Assembly: GCF_003148825.1 (NCBI RefSeq)
Contig: NZ_QGGZ01000013.1
Span: 124,001 to 188,000 of the forward strand
Reading direction: 5' to 3'
Source: Streptomyces sp. CG 926
GTDB taxonomy: Bacteria; Actinomycetota; Actinomycetes; Streptomycetales; Streptomycetaceae
Length of the DNA: 64,000 nt
Part shown: positions 9,093 through 15,756 of the stretch, piece after piece
How the letters are laid out: every line of letters begins with the position of its first letter
How positions within the stretch are numbered: position 1 is the first letter of the stretch
Notes under the pieces: generated by a model
The model's database searches: none
Seen by the model: the letters and a program-made list of their open reading frames with translations, nothing else
Told to the model about the DNA's origin: nothing
Made by a program: the position numbers and the translations under genes

Positions 9093-10655
9093 ATGCGCAG
9101 CGTCGGTACGGTCTTGTTCCTCGTGGTTCTGGCCACGCTCGTGGCCACGGGTGCCCGCCGCTGGCGCATCCCGGCGCCCTCACTGCTCGTCGTCGCCGGC
9201 CTCGTCGTCGCGCTGGTGCCCGGCACTCCGGAGATCCGGGTCAGCCCCGAAGTCATCGGGCTCGTCGTATTGCCACCCCTGCTGTATGCCAGCGCGGAGG
9301 AACTGTCGTGGCGCGAACTGCGCCTGGTGTGGAAGCCGGTCAGCGTACTTGCCGTCGGCCTGGTCCTGGCCTCGGCGGCTGCGGTGGGGGTGGTCGCATC
9401 GTTGGTCACCCCGCTGACATGGCAGATGGCCCTGGTCCTGGGAGCCATCCTCGCGAGTACGGACCCGGTGGCGGTGACCGCGCTCGGCCGACGGCTCGCC
9501 CTGCCGCCTCGCGTTCAAGTCCTCGTGCAGGCCGAAAGCCTCTTCAACGACGCCACTTCGCTCGTGCTCTTCCGCGTGGCGGTCGTCGTCGCCGCAGCCT
9601 CCGCCGGGGTGTCCTGGCAAGCGGCGGGAAGCGAATTCGCACTGCTCGCCGGGGGCGGCACCCTCATCGGAGGCTCCGTCGCGGGCGTGGTGGCGCTGAT
9701 CCGCCGCAGGACCGAGGACCCCGTGCTGGAGACCGTCATCGCCCTGGTGACCCCGTACGCCGCGTACGTGCTGGCGGAGGCGGTGCACGCGTCGGGAGTC
9801 ACCTCCGTCGTCGTGGCGGGCGTCGTGCTCGGAGGCCGGGCCGACCGCTTGACCAACGCACGCATACGGATACAGCTCCACGCCGTCAACGGCACCGTGG
9901 TCTTCCTGTTGGAGAGCGTCGTCTTCAGCCTGATCGGGCTCACGCTGCCCGGACAGATCGCCGCACTGACCGCCGCCGACGGACCCTGGCCGCTGTACGT
10001 TCTGGCGGTCGCCGCGACCCTGATCACCGTGCGCCTGCTCTGGGTTCTGCCGCTCTCGGCCGTCGTCCAGCGCAATGCGGGCGCACGCCGGTCCTGGCGC
10101 ATCCCGGCCGTGCTGACGTGGGCGGGCACACGCGGTGTGGTCCCCCTGGCCGCCGCCCTGTCCATCCCGGTCGCCGCGGACGACGGAAGCCTCCTGGAGC
10201 AGCGGCCACTCGTACTCGTACTGACGACATCAGTAGTGGTGGTCACCCTCGTCGCCCAAGGCTTCACGCTGGCGGGTGTGGTACGCCGCTCCGGCATCGC
10301 CCTTGAACCGGACCACACCGAACGCGAGGAGGCCTCCGCCCGGTGTGCCCTCGCGGCCGCCGGTATCCGGCGACTGGACGAGATGTCCGACCTTGAAGCG
10401 GTGCCGGACGTCGTGGCGGACCGGCTGCGGCGCAGTCTGCAGGCCCGCCTCGAACATGCCCGCGACCGTCTGGAGGAAGCCGACCCGGCCGGGTCCGCGG
10501 ACCACGTCTACCGCCTGCTGCGCCGCGACCTCATCTGCGTCGAGGCGGCCGAACTCCAGCGGCTCTACGAAGAGCACCACATCAGCGACACCACCCGCCG
10601 GAGCCTGCAGCGCTCCCTGGACCTGGAGGAGACACGGTTGGACCTGGCGAGATGA
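9093..10655 (+). CDS. CPA1-family Na+(K+)/H+ antiporter
   Basis: From ATG 9093 the product is 520 residues with about 12 membrane helices, followed by a soluble tail of roughly 110 residues rich in Arg/Glu/Leu. The CPA1 signature is clear: the segment AILASTDPVAVTAL, the QAESLFNDATSLVLF helix with the ion-binding Asp, and the WAGTRGVVPLAAAL helix. The frame is open to 9018, but a start at 9093 puts the first helix at the N-terminus, as in the NhaP family, and has a G-rich site upstream. It is transcribed away from kdpF1-kdpD1 across a shared repeat operator, suggesting linked control of Na+/K+/pH balance. Ion choice cannot be read from sequence alone. Confidence 0.9.
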   Translation: MRSVGTVLFLVVLATLVATGARRWRIPAPSLLVVAGLVVALVPGTPEIRVSPEVIGLVVLPPLLYASAEELSWRELRLVWKPVSVLAVGLVLASAAAVGVVASLVTPLTWQMALVLGAILASTDPVAVTALGRRLALPPRVQVLVQAESLFNDATSLVLFRVAVVVAAASAGVSWQAAGSEFALLAGGGTLIGGSVAGVVALIRRRTEDPVLETVIALVTPYAAYVLAEAVHASGVTSVVVAGVVLGGRADRLTNARIRIQLHAVNGTVVFLLESVVFSLIGLTLPGQIAALTAADGPWPLYVLAVAATLITVRLLWVLPLSAVVQRNAGARRSWRIPAVLTWAGTRGVVPLAAALSIPVAADDGSLLEQRPLVLVLTTSVVVVTLVAQGFTLAGVVRRSGIALEPDHTEREEASARCALAAAGIRRLDEMSDLEAVPDVVADRLRRSLQARLEHARDRLEEADPAGSADHVYRLLRRDLICVEAAELQRLYEEHHISDTTRRSLQRSLDLEETRLDLAR

Positions 10656-10766
10656 GTCGGCGGTCGTCCAATCTCAGGCCGGACGATGTCGAGCGTGGCG
10701 CCGGGGAGGGCCGCTGAGTACCCCGCATGCGACGGGTCCGGTGGGCCCTCGGCGATGACACCTGGC

Positions 10767-11558
10767 TCATGCCGGAACCGAGGTCGCCGGGACATCGCGG
10801 GCCAGGGCCCGGCCGGTGGCGTGGTGGACGTATTCACGGGTCAACCGGAAACCGGCTGTCCAGGCCAGCAGCCGGCTGGGCCGGTTGTCGCGTGAGCAGC
10901 ACCAGCTGGCGGTGTGTCCGCGTGCCTGGATGTCGGCCTTCAGCCCGGCGACACAGGCCAGTGCCAGGCGTTCGCGGCGGCGATCGGGCACGGTGACGAC
11001 CGCGATGTCCTCGTACGCGCTGCCGAGGAAGTAGGTGCAGGCGACGGAGAGGACCCGGCCCTTGGCCAGAGCGGCCCAGCCGTGACCGGAGGCCGCGAGC
11101 CCGGCGGGTCCGCCCCAACTGGCATGGAGCCACGCGTTCTCGGAGTGCAGGTCGGCCAGTGCCGGTCCGTCCGCGGGTGTCAGCCGCCGCACTGTCACGC
11201 CGCGCGGCGTCCGGGGGAGGGACACAGGTGCCTGGGGCTGGTGGACGTACATCATCCGTTCCCAGGGGACGACGCGTTCGAAGGCGGAGCCGAGGGCCGG
11301 CCAGAACCGTGCCGGCGTTTCGACGTACTGGTCCGCGAACCGGGCCAGGGCGTCGGGCGCAAGCTCGCCGGGGTCGCCGCGCAGCAGTACGTGGTCCGCG
11401 CAGGTGACGGCGAGGACCCGGGGCCGGTCGGGGCGGTCGGCCCACCAGCGGCCGGTGCCCGTGTTCAGTACGTGCTCGGCGAGGGCGCCGGGACCGGGGG
11501 AACCGCGGGGAAACCAACGGCTCAGGGCGGGGAGCTGCTGCGGGCCGATCTCGATCAC
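10767..11558 (-). CDS. GNAT-family N-acetyltransferase
   Basis: The 263-residue product starts at ATG 11558. Its C-terminal half (from about residue 115, VTVRRLTPADGPALADLH) shows the GNAT fold pattern, with a beta-4/alpha-3 region VAVVTVPDRRRERLALACVAG where acetyl-CoA would bind and a final strand region FRLTREYVHH. The N-terminal half is a poorly conserved substrate domain, as in the two-domain FR47/Eis-like proteins of streptomycetes. It converges with the antiporter gene. Substrate unknown. Confidence 0.8.
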   Translation of the reverse strand: MIEIGPQQLPALSRWFPRGSPGPGALAEHVLNTGTGRWWADRPDRPRVLAVTCADHVLLRGDPGELAPDALARFADQYVETPARFWPALGSAFERVVPWERMMYVHQPQAPVSLPRTPRGVTVRRLTPADGPALADLHSENAWLHASWGGPAGLAASGHGWAALAKGRVLSVACTYFLGSAYEDIAVVTVPDRRRERLALACVAGLKADIQARGHTASWCCSRDNRPSRLLAWTAGFRLTREYVHHATGRALARDVPATSVPA

Positions 11559-11651
11559 GAATAGCCTCCAGGTGGTGAACGGATTCTCGGGCCGTGGGAG
11601 CGGTGCGTTCCAAGGCAGGAAGACGCACCGTTCCTGCCTGTGGCTCGCCCT

Positions 11652-11738
11652 TCAGATGTGGTGGCCGACGAGTTTGCTCAGGCGCCTGACCGTGCGCTCT
11701 TCGGCGGCGCAGACGGCTGGGGCCACGCGCCCGGCCGG
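11652..11738 (-). pseudogene. C-terminal relic of a short-chain dehydrogenase
   Basis: Read leftwards, the segment encodes RVAPAVCAAEERTVRRLSKL followed by VGHH-I and a stop at 11652. This matches the last ~28 residues of the intact dehydrogenase at 14300-15106 (RVAPAPAATEDRTVKRLNKL, then ADLLVGHTA). No further dehydrogenase sequence is found upstream of the fragment, so only the tail survives. Confidence 0.75.
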
Positions 11739-11808
11739 CGTACGACTGGGCCGCAGTGCGGTTTCGCGGCTGTCGTGGCTGACCGAGACAGCGGGGAGCG
11801 GAGCGGAA

Positions 11809-11845
11809 GCGGCCGCCCGCTTTACGGGCGGGGGCGGGCGGCCGC
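11809..11845. terminator. Strong GC hairpin
   Basis: GCGGCCGCCCGC at 11809-11820 pairs perfectly with 11834-11845 across a 13-base loop. There is no T-tract. It lies between the dehydrogenase relic and the kdpE1 promoter and may insulate them. Confidence 0.45.
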
Positions 11846-11907
11846 GGATCGGGCGGTGCGTCAGCGCACCGGCGGGTGAGCAGCGTGCGAGGCCGGGTGC
11901 ACCGTAT

Positions 11908-12055
11908 GCGGTGGCCGGTCGTCATGGCGCAGACCGCTGTTCACATCAGTCATCCAACAGCCGCCCGAGGCAGGGCTCAAGACGGTCTACGCGTCCTTGA
12001 CGCAGCTCTGATACCGCCCATGCAAGACATCATCGGCGCGTCAACAAGTACCGGC
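11908..12055. repeat. Diverged copy of the dehydrogenase promoter region
   Basis: This stretch aligns with about 15308-15440, upstream of the intact dehydrogenase. Shared blocks include GGTGGCCG, a GACCGCTGTTCA block, a CCTTGACG block, TCTGAT and GCGTCAA in the same order. Together with the tail at 11652 it marks a duplicated dehydrogenase locus that lost its coding middle. Confidence 0.6.
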
Positions 12056-12076
12056 TCGCCGTAAGAGGGTCGTCAA
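11986..12076. promoter_or_regulatory. 11-bp repeat operator, site 3, upstream of kdpE1
   Basis: Plus strand: TCTACG (11986), TTGACG (11997), CTGATA (12008). Minus strand: TTGACG (read from 12044) followed 11 bp on by ATGATG, and a second TTGACG (read from 12076) followed 11 bp on by CTTACG. The site ends about 130 bp before kdpE1, consistent with autoregulation. Confidence 0.55.
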
Positions 12077-12209
12077 CGTGGCGCATCGGCTCCCGGTGGC
12101 GATCGCAGACTGAACGCCAGGGGGCCTGCGGACGGCCGTCGCCGTCGGCCGGAAGGCCGACTGGCCGGCGCGGAACTCACAGGACATACGACAGGAAGGC
12201 GGCGCGCCG

Positions 12210-12896
12210 ATGACCCGGGTGCTGGTCGTGGACGACGAACCGCAGCTTGCGCGGTTGCTGGTGATCAACTTGAAGGCGCGGAAGTATGACGTCGACTGCG
12301 CGCAGGACGGGGGCACGGCCCTGGATGCCGTGGCGGGCTGCCGCCCGGACGTGGTCCTGCTGGACCTTGGGCTGCCGGACATGGACGGGATCGAGGTGAT
12401 CAGGCGGCTGCGCGTGTGGTCGCAGGTACCCGTCGTGGTGGTCTCTGCCCGGCATGGCTCCAAGGAGAAGATCGAAGCCCTGGACGCCGGGGCCGACGAT
12501 TACATCACCAAGCCCTTCAGCATGGACGAACTGTTGGCCCGGCTGAAGGCGGTCGCTCGCCGCACGCTGACACAAGGCTCGGATGCCAAGGACGGAGAGG
12601 TCATCGAGACGGAGGAGTTCACCGTCGACCTGCTCGCGAAGAAGGCCAGGCGCAGAGGGAGGAGCATCAGGCTCACCCCGACTGAATGGCACCTGCTGGA
12701 GGTCCTCATCCGCAACCGGGGCCGGCTCGTGAGCCAACGGAGTCTGCTCCAGGAGGTGTGGGGCTCCTCCTACGGTACGCAGACCAACTACCTACGGGTG
12801 TACATGGCTCACCTCCGGCGGAAGCTGGAAGCCGACCCTTCGCGTCCACGCCATCTGATCACCGCCCCCGGCATGGGCTACCGCTTCGAGGTGTGA
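12210..12896 (+). CDS. kdpE: KdpE response regulator, copy 1 (OmpR family)
   Basis: The 228-residue product starts at ATG 12210, preceded by AGGAAGG. The receiver domain has the acidic pair DDE, phospho-acceptor Asp52 (LLDLGLPDMDG), conserved Thr/Ser (VVSARH) and Lys in TKPFSMDEL. The C-terminal winged helix shows the OmpR pattern LTPTEWHLLEVL and TNYLRVYMAHLRRKLE, ending GMGYRFEV. It is very similar to KdpE2 (18349-19038) and stands alone; its kinase is presumably KdpD1, encoded about 3.4 kb away on the other strand. Known role of the family: activates K+ uptake genes when K+ is low. Confidence 0.93.
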   Translation: MTRVLVVDDEPQLARLLVINLKARKYDVDCAQDGGTALDAVAGCRPDVVLLDLGLPDMDGIEVIRRLRVWSQVPVVVVSARHGSKEKIEALDAGADDYITKPFSMDELLARLKAVARRTLTQGSDAKDGEVIETEEFTVDLLAKKARRRGRSIRLTPTEWHLLEVLIRNRGRLVSQRSLLQEVWGSSYGTQTNYLRVYMAHLRRKLEADPSRPRHLITAPGMGYRFEV

Positions 12897-13007
12897 AGGG
12901 GGCGAAGCGGACGGTGGCGTGTCAAGGCCGCGTCCATTCCGGGTCCCCCATGTGAATGCCGTCGACGTCCCTGGCGAGTCGTGTCGAGCCTTTCCGGGCG
13001 CGTCGCG

Positions 13008-13739
13008 TCATACGCCCAGTTGAGCGCGAATGAGGGTGTCGAGTCGCTGCCATGCCGGGGACGAAGCGTTGACCGAGCCCTGAATGAGGGCGGGGACCTC
13101 GGATGCCATATCCAGCCCGGGTAGTTCGTCCGGGCCGTAGCGTCTCCGCGTCGCCCCGGCGATCCGGCGGGCGAGATCATCGATCCGGGGGTCGTCGGCG
13201 TCGAGGTCGTGCGCGTGGTCGTAGTCGAGGTGGAGCTGCCGTAGGGCCGGATCGGCGAGGGTCTCGGCTTGGTCGTGAAACAGAGTGAACGCGCGGTCAG
13301 GGTGAGTGGCGAACACGAGGATCCACAGATCGCGCTGCAGGGTCACCCATCGAGGGGTGAAACCCCAGTCGGCCAAGCGCTCCAGATGCGCGCCCACCTC
13401 GTCGGGCAGCGGCGCAAGATCCCCGGCGGCGAGCCGGCGCAGACGCTCTTGCGTCGCCCGAAGACCGCGGATGCGGACGGTGAGCTCGCCGTCGATCTCG
13501 TGCAGTGCCTGCTGGAGCTCCTCGCTGCTTGCTGACCGCAGGGCCCGGATCCGGGCCAGCGGGACGCCGGCTTCGGCGAGCGTCCGGATCTTGATCAGGT
13601 CGATGACGTCGTCCGCACCGTAGCGCCGATAGCCGGAACCATCGCGCTCGGGCTCGGGGAGCAGACCCTTGTCGTGATAGACACGGATGGTTTTGACGGA
13701 CACCCCCACGTACCCGGCCAGCTGTCCGATGGTGATCAC
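13008..13739 (-). CDS. MerR-family regulator
   Basis: From GTG 13739 the product is 243 residues. The N-terminus is a MerR helix-turn-helix (TIGQLAGYVGVSVKTIRVYH, wing around GYRRYGADDVIDL), followed by a coiled-coil dimer helix and a ligand-type domain without cysteine pairs, so it is unlikely to be a metal sensor. The frame is open upstream to 13940, but that part overlaps the divergent gene and is not protein-like. Its start lies beside the palindrome at 13760-13778, so it probably controls itself and the gene at 13794. Confidence 0.85.
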   Translation of the reverse strand: MITIGQLAGYVGVSVKTIRVYHDKGLLPEPERDGSGYRRYGADDVIDLIKIRTLAEAGVPLARIRALRSASSEELQQALHEIDGELTVRIRGLRATQERLRRLAAGDLAPLPDEVGAHLERLADWGFTPRWVTLQRDLWILVFATHPDRAFTLFHDQAETLADPALRQLHLDYDHAHDLDADDPRIDDLARRIAGATRRRYGPDELPGLDMASEVPALIQGSVNASSPAWQRLDTLIRAQLGV

Positions 13740-13755
13740 CTGGCTATCGTCGCAC

Positions 13756-13787
13756 TTGACCCTTCCCCTGGGGCAGGGCTGCAGCAT
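13756..13787 (+). promoter_or_regulatory. MerR-type promoter with palindromic operator
   Basis: A -35-like TTGACC (13756-13761) is followed by the palindrome CCCTTCCCCTGGGGCAGGG (13760-13778) and a weak -10-like CAGCAT (13782-13787), giving a long spacer of about 20 bp. An operator placed inside an over-long spacer is the MerR hallmark. The start codon of the downstream gene at 13794 is where transcription would begin, implying a leaderless message. Confidence 0.6.
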
Positions 13788-13793
13788 GGCGTC

Positions 13794-14099
13794 ATGACGA
13801 ATATGAATTTCGACAGGGAGACCCTGCGAGATCTGGCCGATGAGGGCAACGAGACCGCTCTGGACCGGCTGGCCGATATCGCCGACGCGGCGGACGACCT
13901 CGAGGAGCTGAGCGAGCTGTTGGACGAGGGCTGCATGCACGCCGGGTTCCTGCTCGCTCGACGCGCGGTCGCGACCGGCGATCTACGCAGCCTGCAACGG
14001 ATCTCCGATGCCGGGTATGACGAAGCCGGGAACGAGTTGGACCGACTGCTGAAGGCGCCGGCCGAGGGGCAGGGGGATGGAGCATCCGACCCCGTGTGA
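13794..14099 (+). CDS. Small helical protein controlled by the MerR regulator
   Basis: The 101-residue product starts at ATG 13794 (MTNMNFDRETLRDLADEG). It is acidic and all-helical, with two similar helix pairs (ETALDRLADIADAADDLEEL and CMHAGFLLARRAVATGDLRS), resembling short Sel1/HEAT-like repeats. No ribosome site is seen, in line with a leaderless transcript. It is divergent from the MerR gene, which is a frequent pairing in streptomycetes. Biochemical role unknown. Confidence 0.75.
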   Translation: MTNMNFDRETLRDLADEGNETALDRLADIADAADDLEELSELLDEGCMHAGFLLARRAVATGDLRSLQRISDAGYDEAGNELDRLLKAPAEGQGDGASDPV

Positions 14100-14210
14100 C
14101 GTAGTGGCGCGCCCGGCTACCGCCACGCCCGTCATCCCGCGGGATGCCAGGGTCCGGGCAAGCAACTGGGGCGGCCCCTCGGAGGGCCGCCCCAGGGGGT
14201 GGGCTGACGG

Positions 14211-14285
14211 CTAGCAGTTGGGCTTGCTGCCGTGGTTGGAGCCCTTCTTGCGGCGGGCCCTCTTCTTGCGTGCGCGCTTGGACAT
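14211..14285 (-). CDS. Ribosomal protein bL37-like peptide
   Basis: A 24-residue, strongly basic peptide starts at ATG 14285: MSKRARKKRARRKKGSNHGS, then K-P-N-C. It matches the pattern of bL37, the tiny large-subunit protein found in actinobacterial ribosomes (basic stretch, then GxNHGxxPN). It sits 14 bp after the dehydrogenase stop on the same strand, so the two are probably on one transcript. Position away from ribosomal operons is usual for this protein; whether it is the only copy cannot be told here. Confidence 0.75.
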   Translation of the reverse strand: MSKRARKKRARRKKGSNHGSKPNC

Positions 14286-14299
14286 GTCAGTGGATCCCT

Positions 14300-15106
14300 T
14301 CAGGCGGTGTGGCCGACGAGGAGGTCGGCGAGTTTGTTGAGGCGCTTGACGGTGCGGTCCTCGGTGGCGGCGGGAGCCGGGGCGACGCGCTCGGAGCGGT
14401 CGTAGTAGGCGCCGTTGACGATCTCGGTGGCCGGGTCGCAGAGCCGTACGACGTGCTGCGCGCCCTCCGCTGCGGGGGCACCCTCGTGCCCGTACAGCGG
14501 GAGGAGGCCGGTCTCGCACACGCCGGGGTCGACGGAGACGGCGGTAACGCGCGGATCGGCGGCGAAGACGGTCAGCGCGAGCTGGGACTGGGCGTACGCG
14601 GCGAGGCGGGAGTAGCGTCGCACGCGCTGCGGGTCGTTCCACTGGATGGCGCCGGAGCGGTGGAGCGCGGAGGAGACGTTGACGACGCGCCCGCCGAGGT
14701 CGCTGGTGAGGGCGGGCTCCAGGAGGTTGGTGAGGAGGTAGTGGGCCAGGAAGTTGACCTGGAAGGAGATCTCGTTGCCGTCGGCTGTCAGGGTGTGGCG
14801 TTCAGGCGCCGCGATGGCCGCGTTGTTGACGAGTACGTCCAGGCGAGGGTGGTCGCGGACGACGGTGTGGGCCAGGCTCTCGACCTGCTCCAGGTGGACG
14901 AAGTCGGCGGCGATCGGTCGGAGACGGGCGCCGGCCAGACCTGTGGTGGCGATGAGCCGGTCGGTGGCGGCCTGGGCCTCCTCGGGCGTACGGCCGTGCA
15001 GGAGGACGGTGGCGCCGTGCTCGGCGAGCTGGCGCGCGGTCTCGTAGCCGATGCCGGAGGTGGCTCCGGTGACGAGGACGGTGCGGCCGGACAGAGATGA
15101 AGACAT
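14300..15106 (-). CDS. Short-chain dehydrogenase with altered catalytic Lys
   Basis: The 268-residue product starts at ATG 15106. It has the NAD(P) loop TGATSGIGYETA, the NNA motif (LVNNAAIA) and the catalytic Ser (VNVSSALHRSG). The Y-x-x-x-K active-site motif reads YAQSQ: the Tyr is present, but Lys is replaced by Gln (codon CAG; AAG would be Lys). The Lys normally positions the nicotinamide and lowers the Tyr pKa, so activity is doubtful or unusual. Length is normal for the family. A repeat operator lies about 300 bp upstream (15400-15439), and a decayed paralogue lies at 11652. bL37 follows on the same strand. Confidence 0.85.
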   Translation of the reverse strand: MSSSLSGRTVLVTGATSGIGYETARQLAEHGATVLLHGRTPEEAQAATDRLIATTGLAGARLRPIAADFVHLEQVESLAHTVVRDHPRLDVLVNNAAIAAPERHTLTADGNEISFQVNFLAHYLLTNLLEPALTSDLGGRVVNVSSALHRSGAIQWNDPQRVRRYSRLAAYAQSQLALTVFAADPRVTAVSVDPGVCETGLLPLYGHEGAPAAEGAQHVVRLCDPATEIVNGAYYDRSERVAPAPAATEDRTVKRLNKLADLLVGHTA

Positions 15107-15399
15107 GGCGGATTCCTGAAAACAGGCATGGCTGACGTGCCCGGCGTCCCGGCGCGGGGCAGGGGCGTGAGCTCAGGTCATGCGGTGGAGGTGAGGATGC
15201 GCACGGAGCCGCGGGCAGCGCCCTTCAGGGGCTGGTGGCAGGTACGCGGGAGGACGCGCGGCCGAAGTCAGAGGGCCGGGCGGACAGCGGGCGCCGTCGG
15301 CAGCACCTGATTCGGTGGCCGATCTTCGTAGCGCGGACCGCTGTTCATGGCGCCATCCCAGCGCATCGGGGATGCGGAGGCAAGTGCCCGGTGGGCTCC

Positions 15400-15439
15400 T
15401 TGACGGCCTTCTGATGCCCCTCCATCAGGACCGCGTCAA
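15400..15439. promoter_or_regulatory. 11-bp repeat operator, site 4 (two facing pairs)
   Basis: Plus strand TTGACG (15400) and CTGATG (15411), 11 bp apart; minus strand TTGACG (read from 15439) and CTGATG (read from 15428), again 11 bp apart. The two pairs face each other and form an imperfect palindrome. Upstream of the dehydrogenase gene. Confidence 0.55.
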
Positions 15440-15649
15440 AGATCGACTTCCATGCGGAAGGAACCCGTCAAGGCGTGGTGCCGGAGCCATCGGCCGGGCG
15501 CAGACTGGTGTGGCGACGGAGCCGGACGACGGACCGGCGGCATGCGGCCATCGGGCGGTGACCTGAACACCCCTCGAATCCGCGCATGGTCCCACCGTGG
15601 GGGTACGGACTTGTGCGACCGCGTGCCGGTCACCCGTCGCACAACACAT

Positions 15650-15695
15650 GAGCCGTCCGGCTTTCCGGTGTGGGGATACCGGGGCCGGACGGCTC
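15650..15695 (-). terminator. Terminator hairpin after kdpD2
   Basis: GAGCCGTCCGGC (15650-15661) pairs perfectly with 15684-15695, with an inner CCGGT/ACCGG stem. It lies about 60 bp beyond the kdpD2 stop and lacks a U-tract, as usual in streptomycetes. Confidence 0.65.
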
Positions 15696-15756
15696 GCGTG
15701 CTTCGGCCGTCATCCCGTACTCGGCGGGCCGAGTGGTGGTGCCGATCACTTTGATG

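Larger units (their letters stand above)
11559..12209. other. 650-bp region with SDR relic, hairpin and kdpE1 promoter
   Basis: No intact gene was found. It contains the C-terminal tail of a decayed dehydrogenase (11652-11738), a GC-rich hairpin (11809-11845), a stretch homologous to the promoter of the intact dehydrogenase (11908-12055), and the repeat operator in front of kdpE1. Confidence 0.7.
15107..15756. other. 650-bp intergenic region
   Basis: No gene is supported. It holds the dehydrogenase promoter region, part of which is duplicated at 11908-12055, the operator at 15400-15439 and the kdpD2 terminator at 15650-15695. Confidence 0.6.

Noticed and set aside
13688..13698. TTGACGG inside the MerR gene
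   Set aside because: A single hexamer within coding sequence, with no second hexamer at 11 bp.
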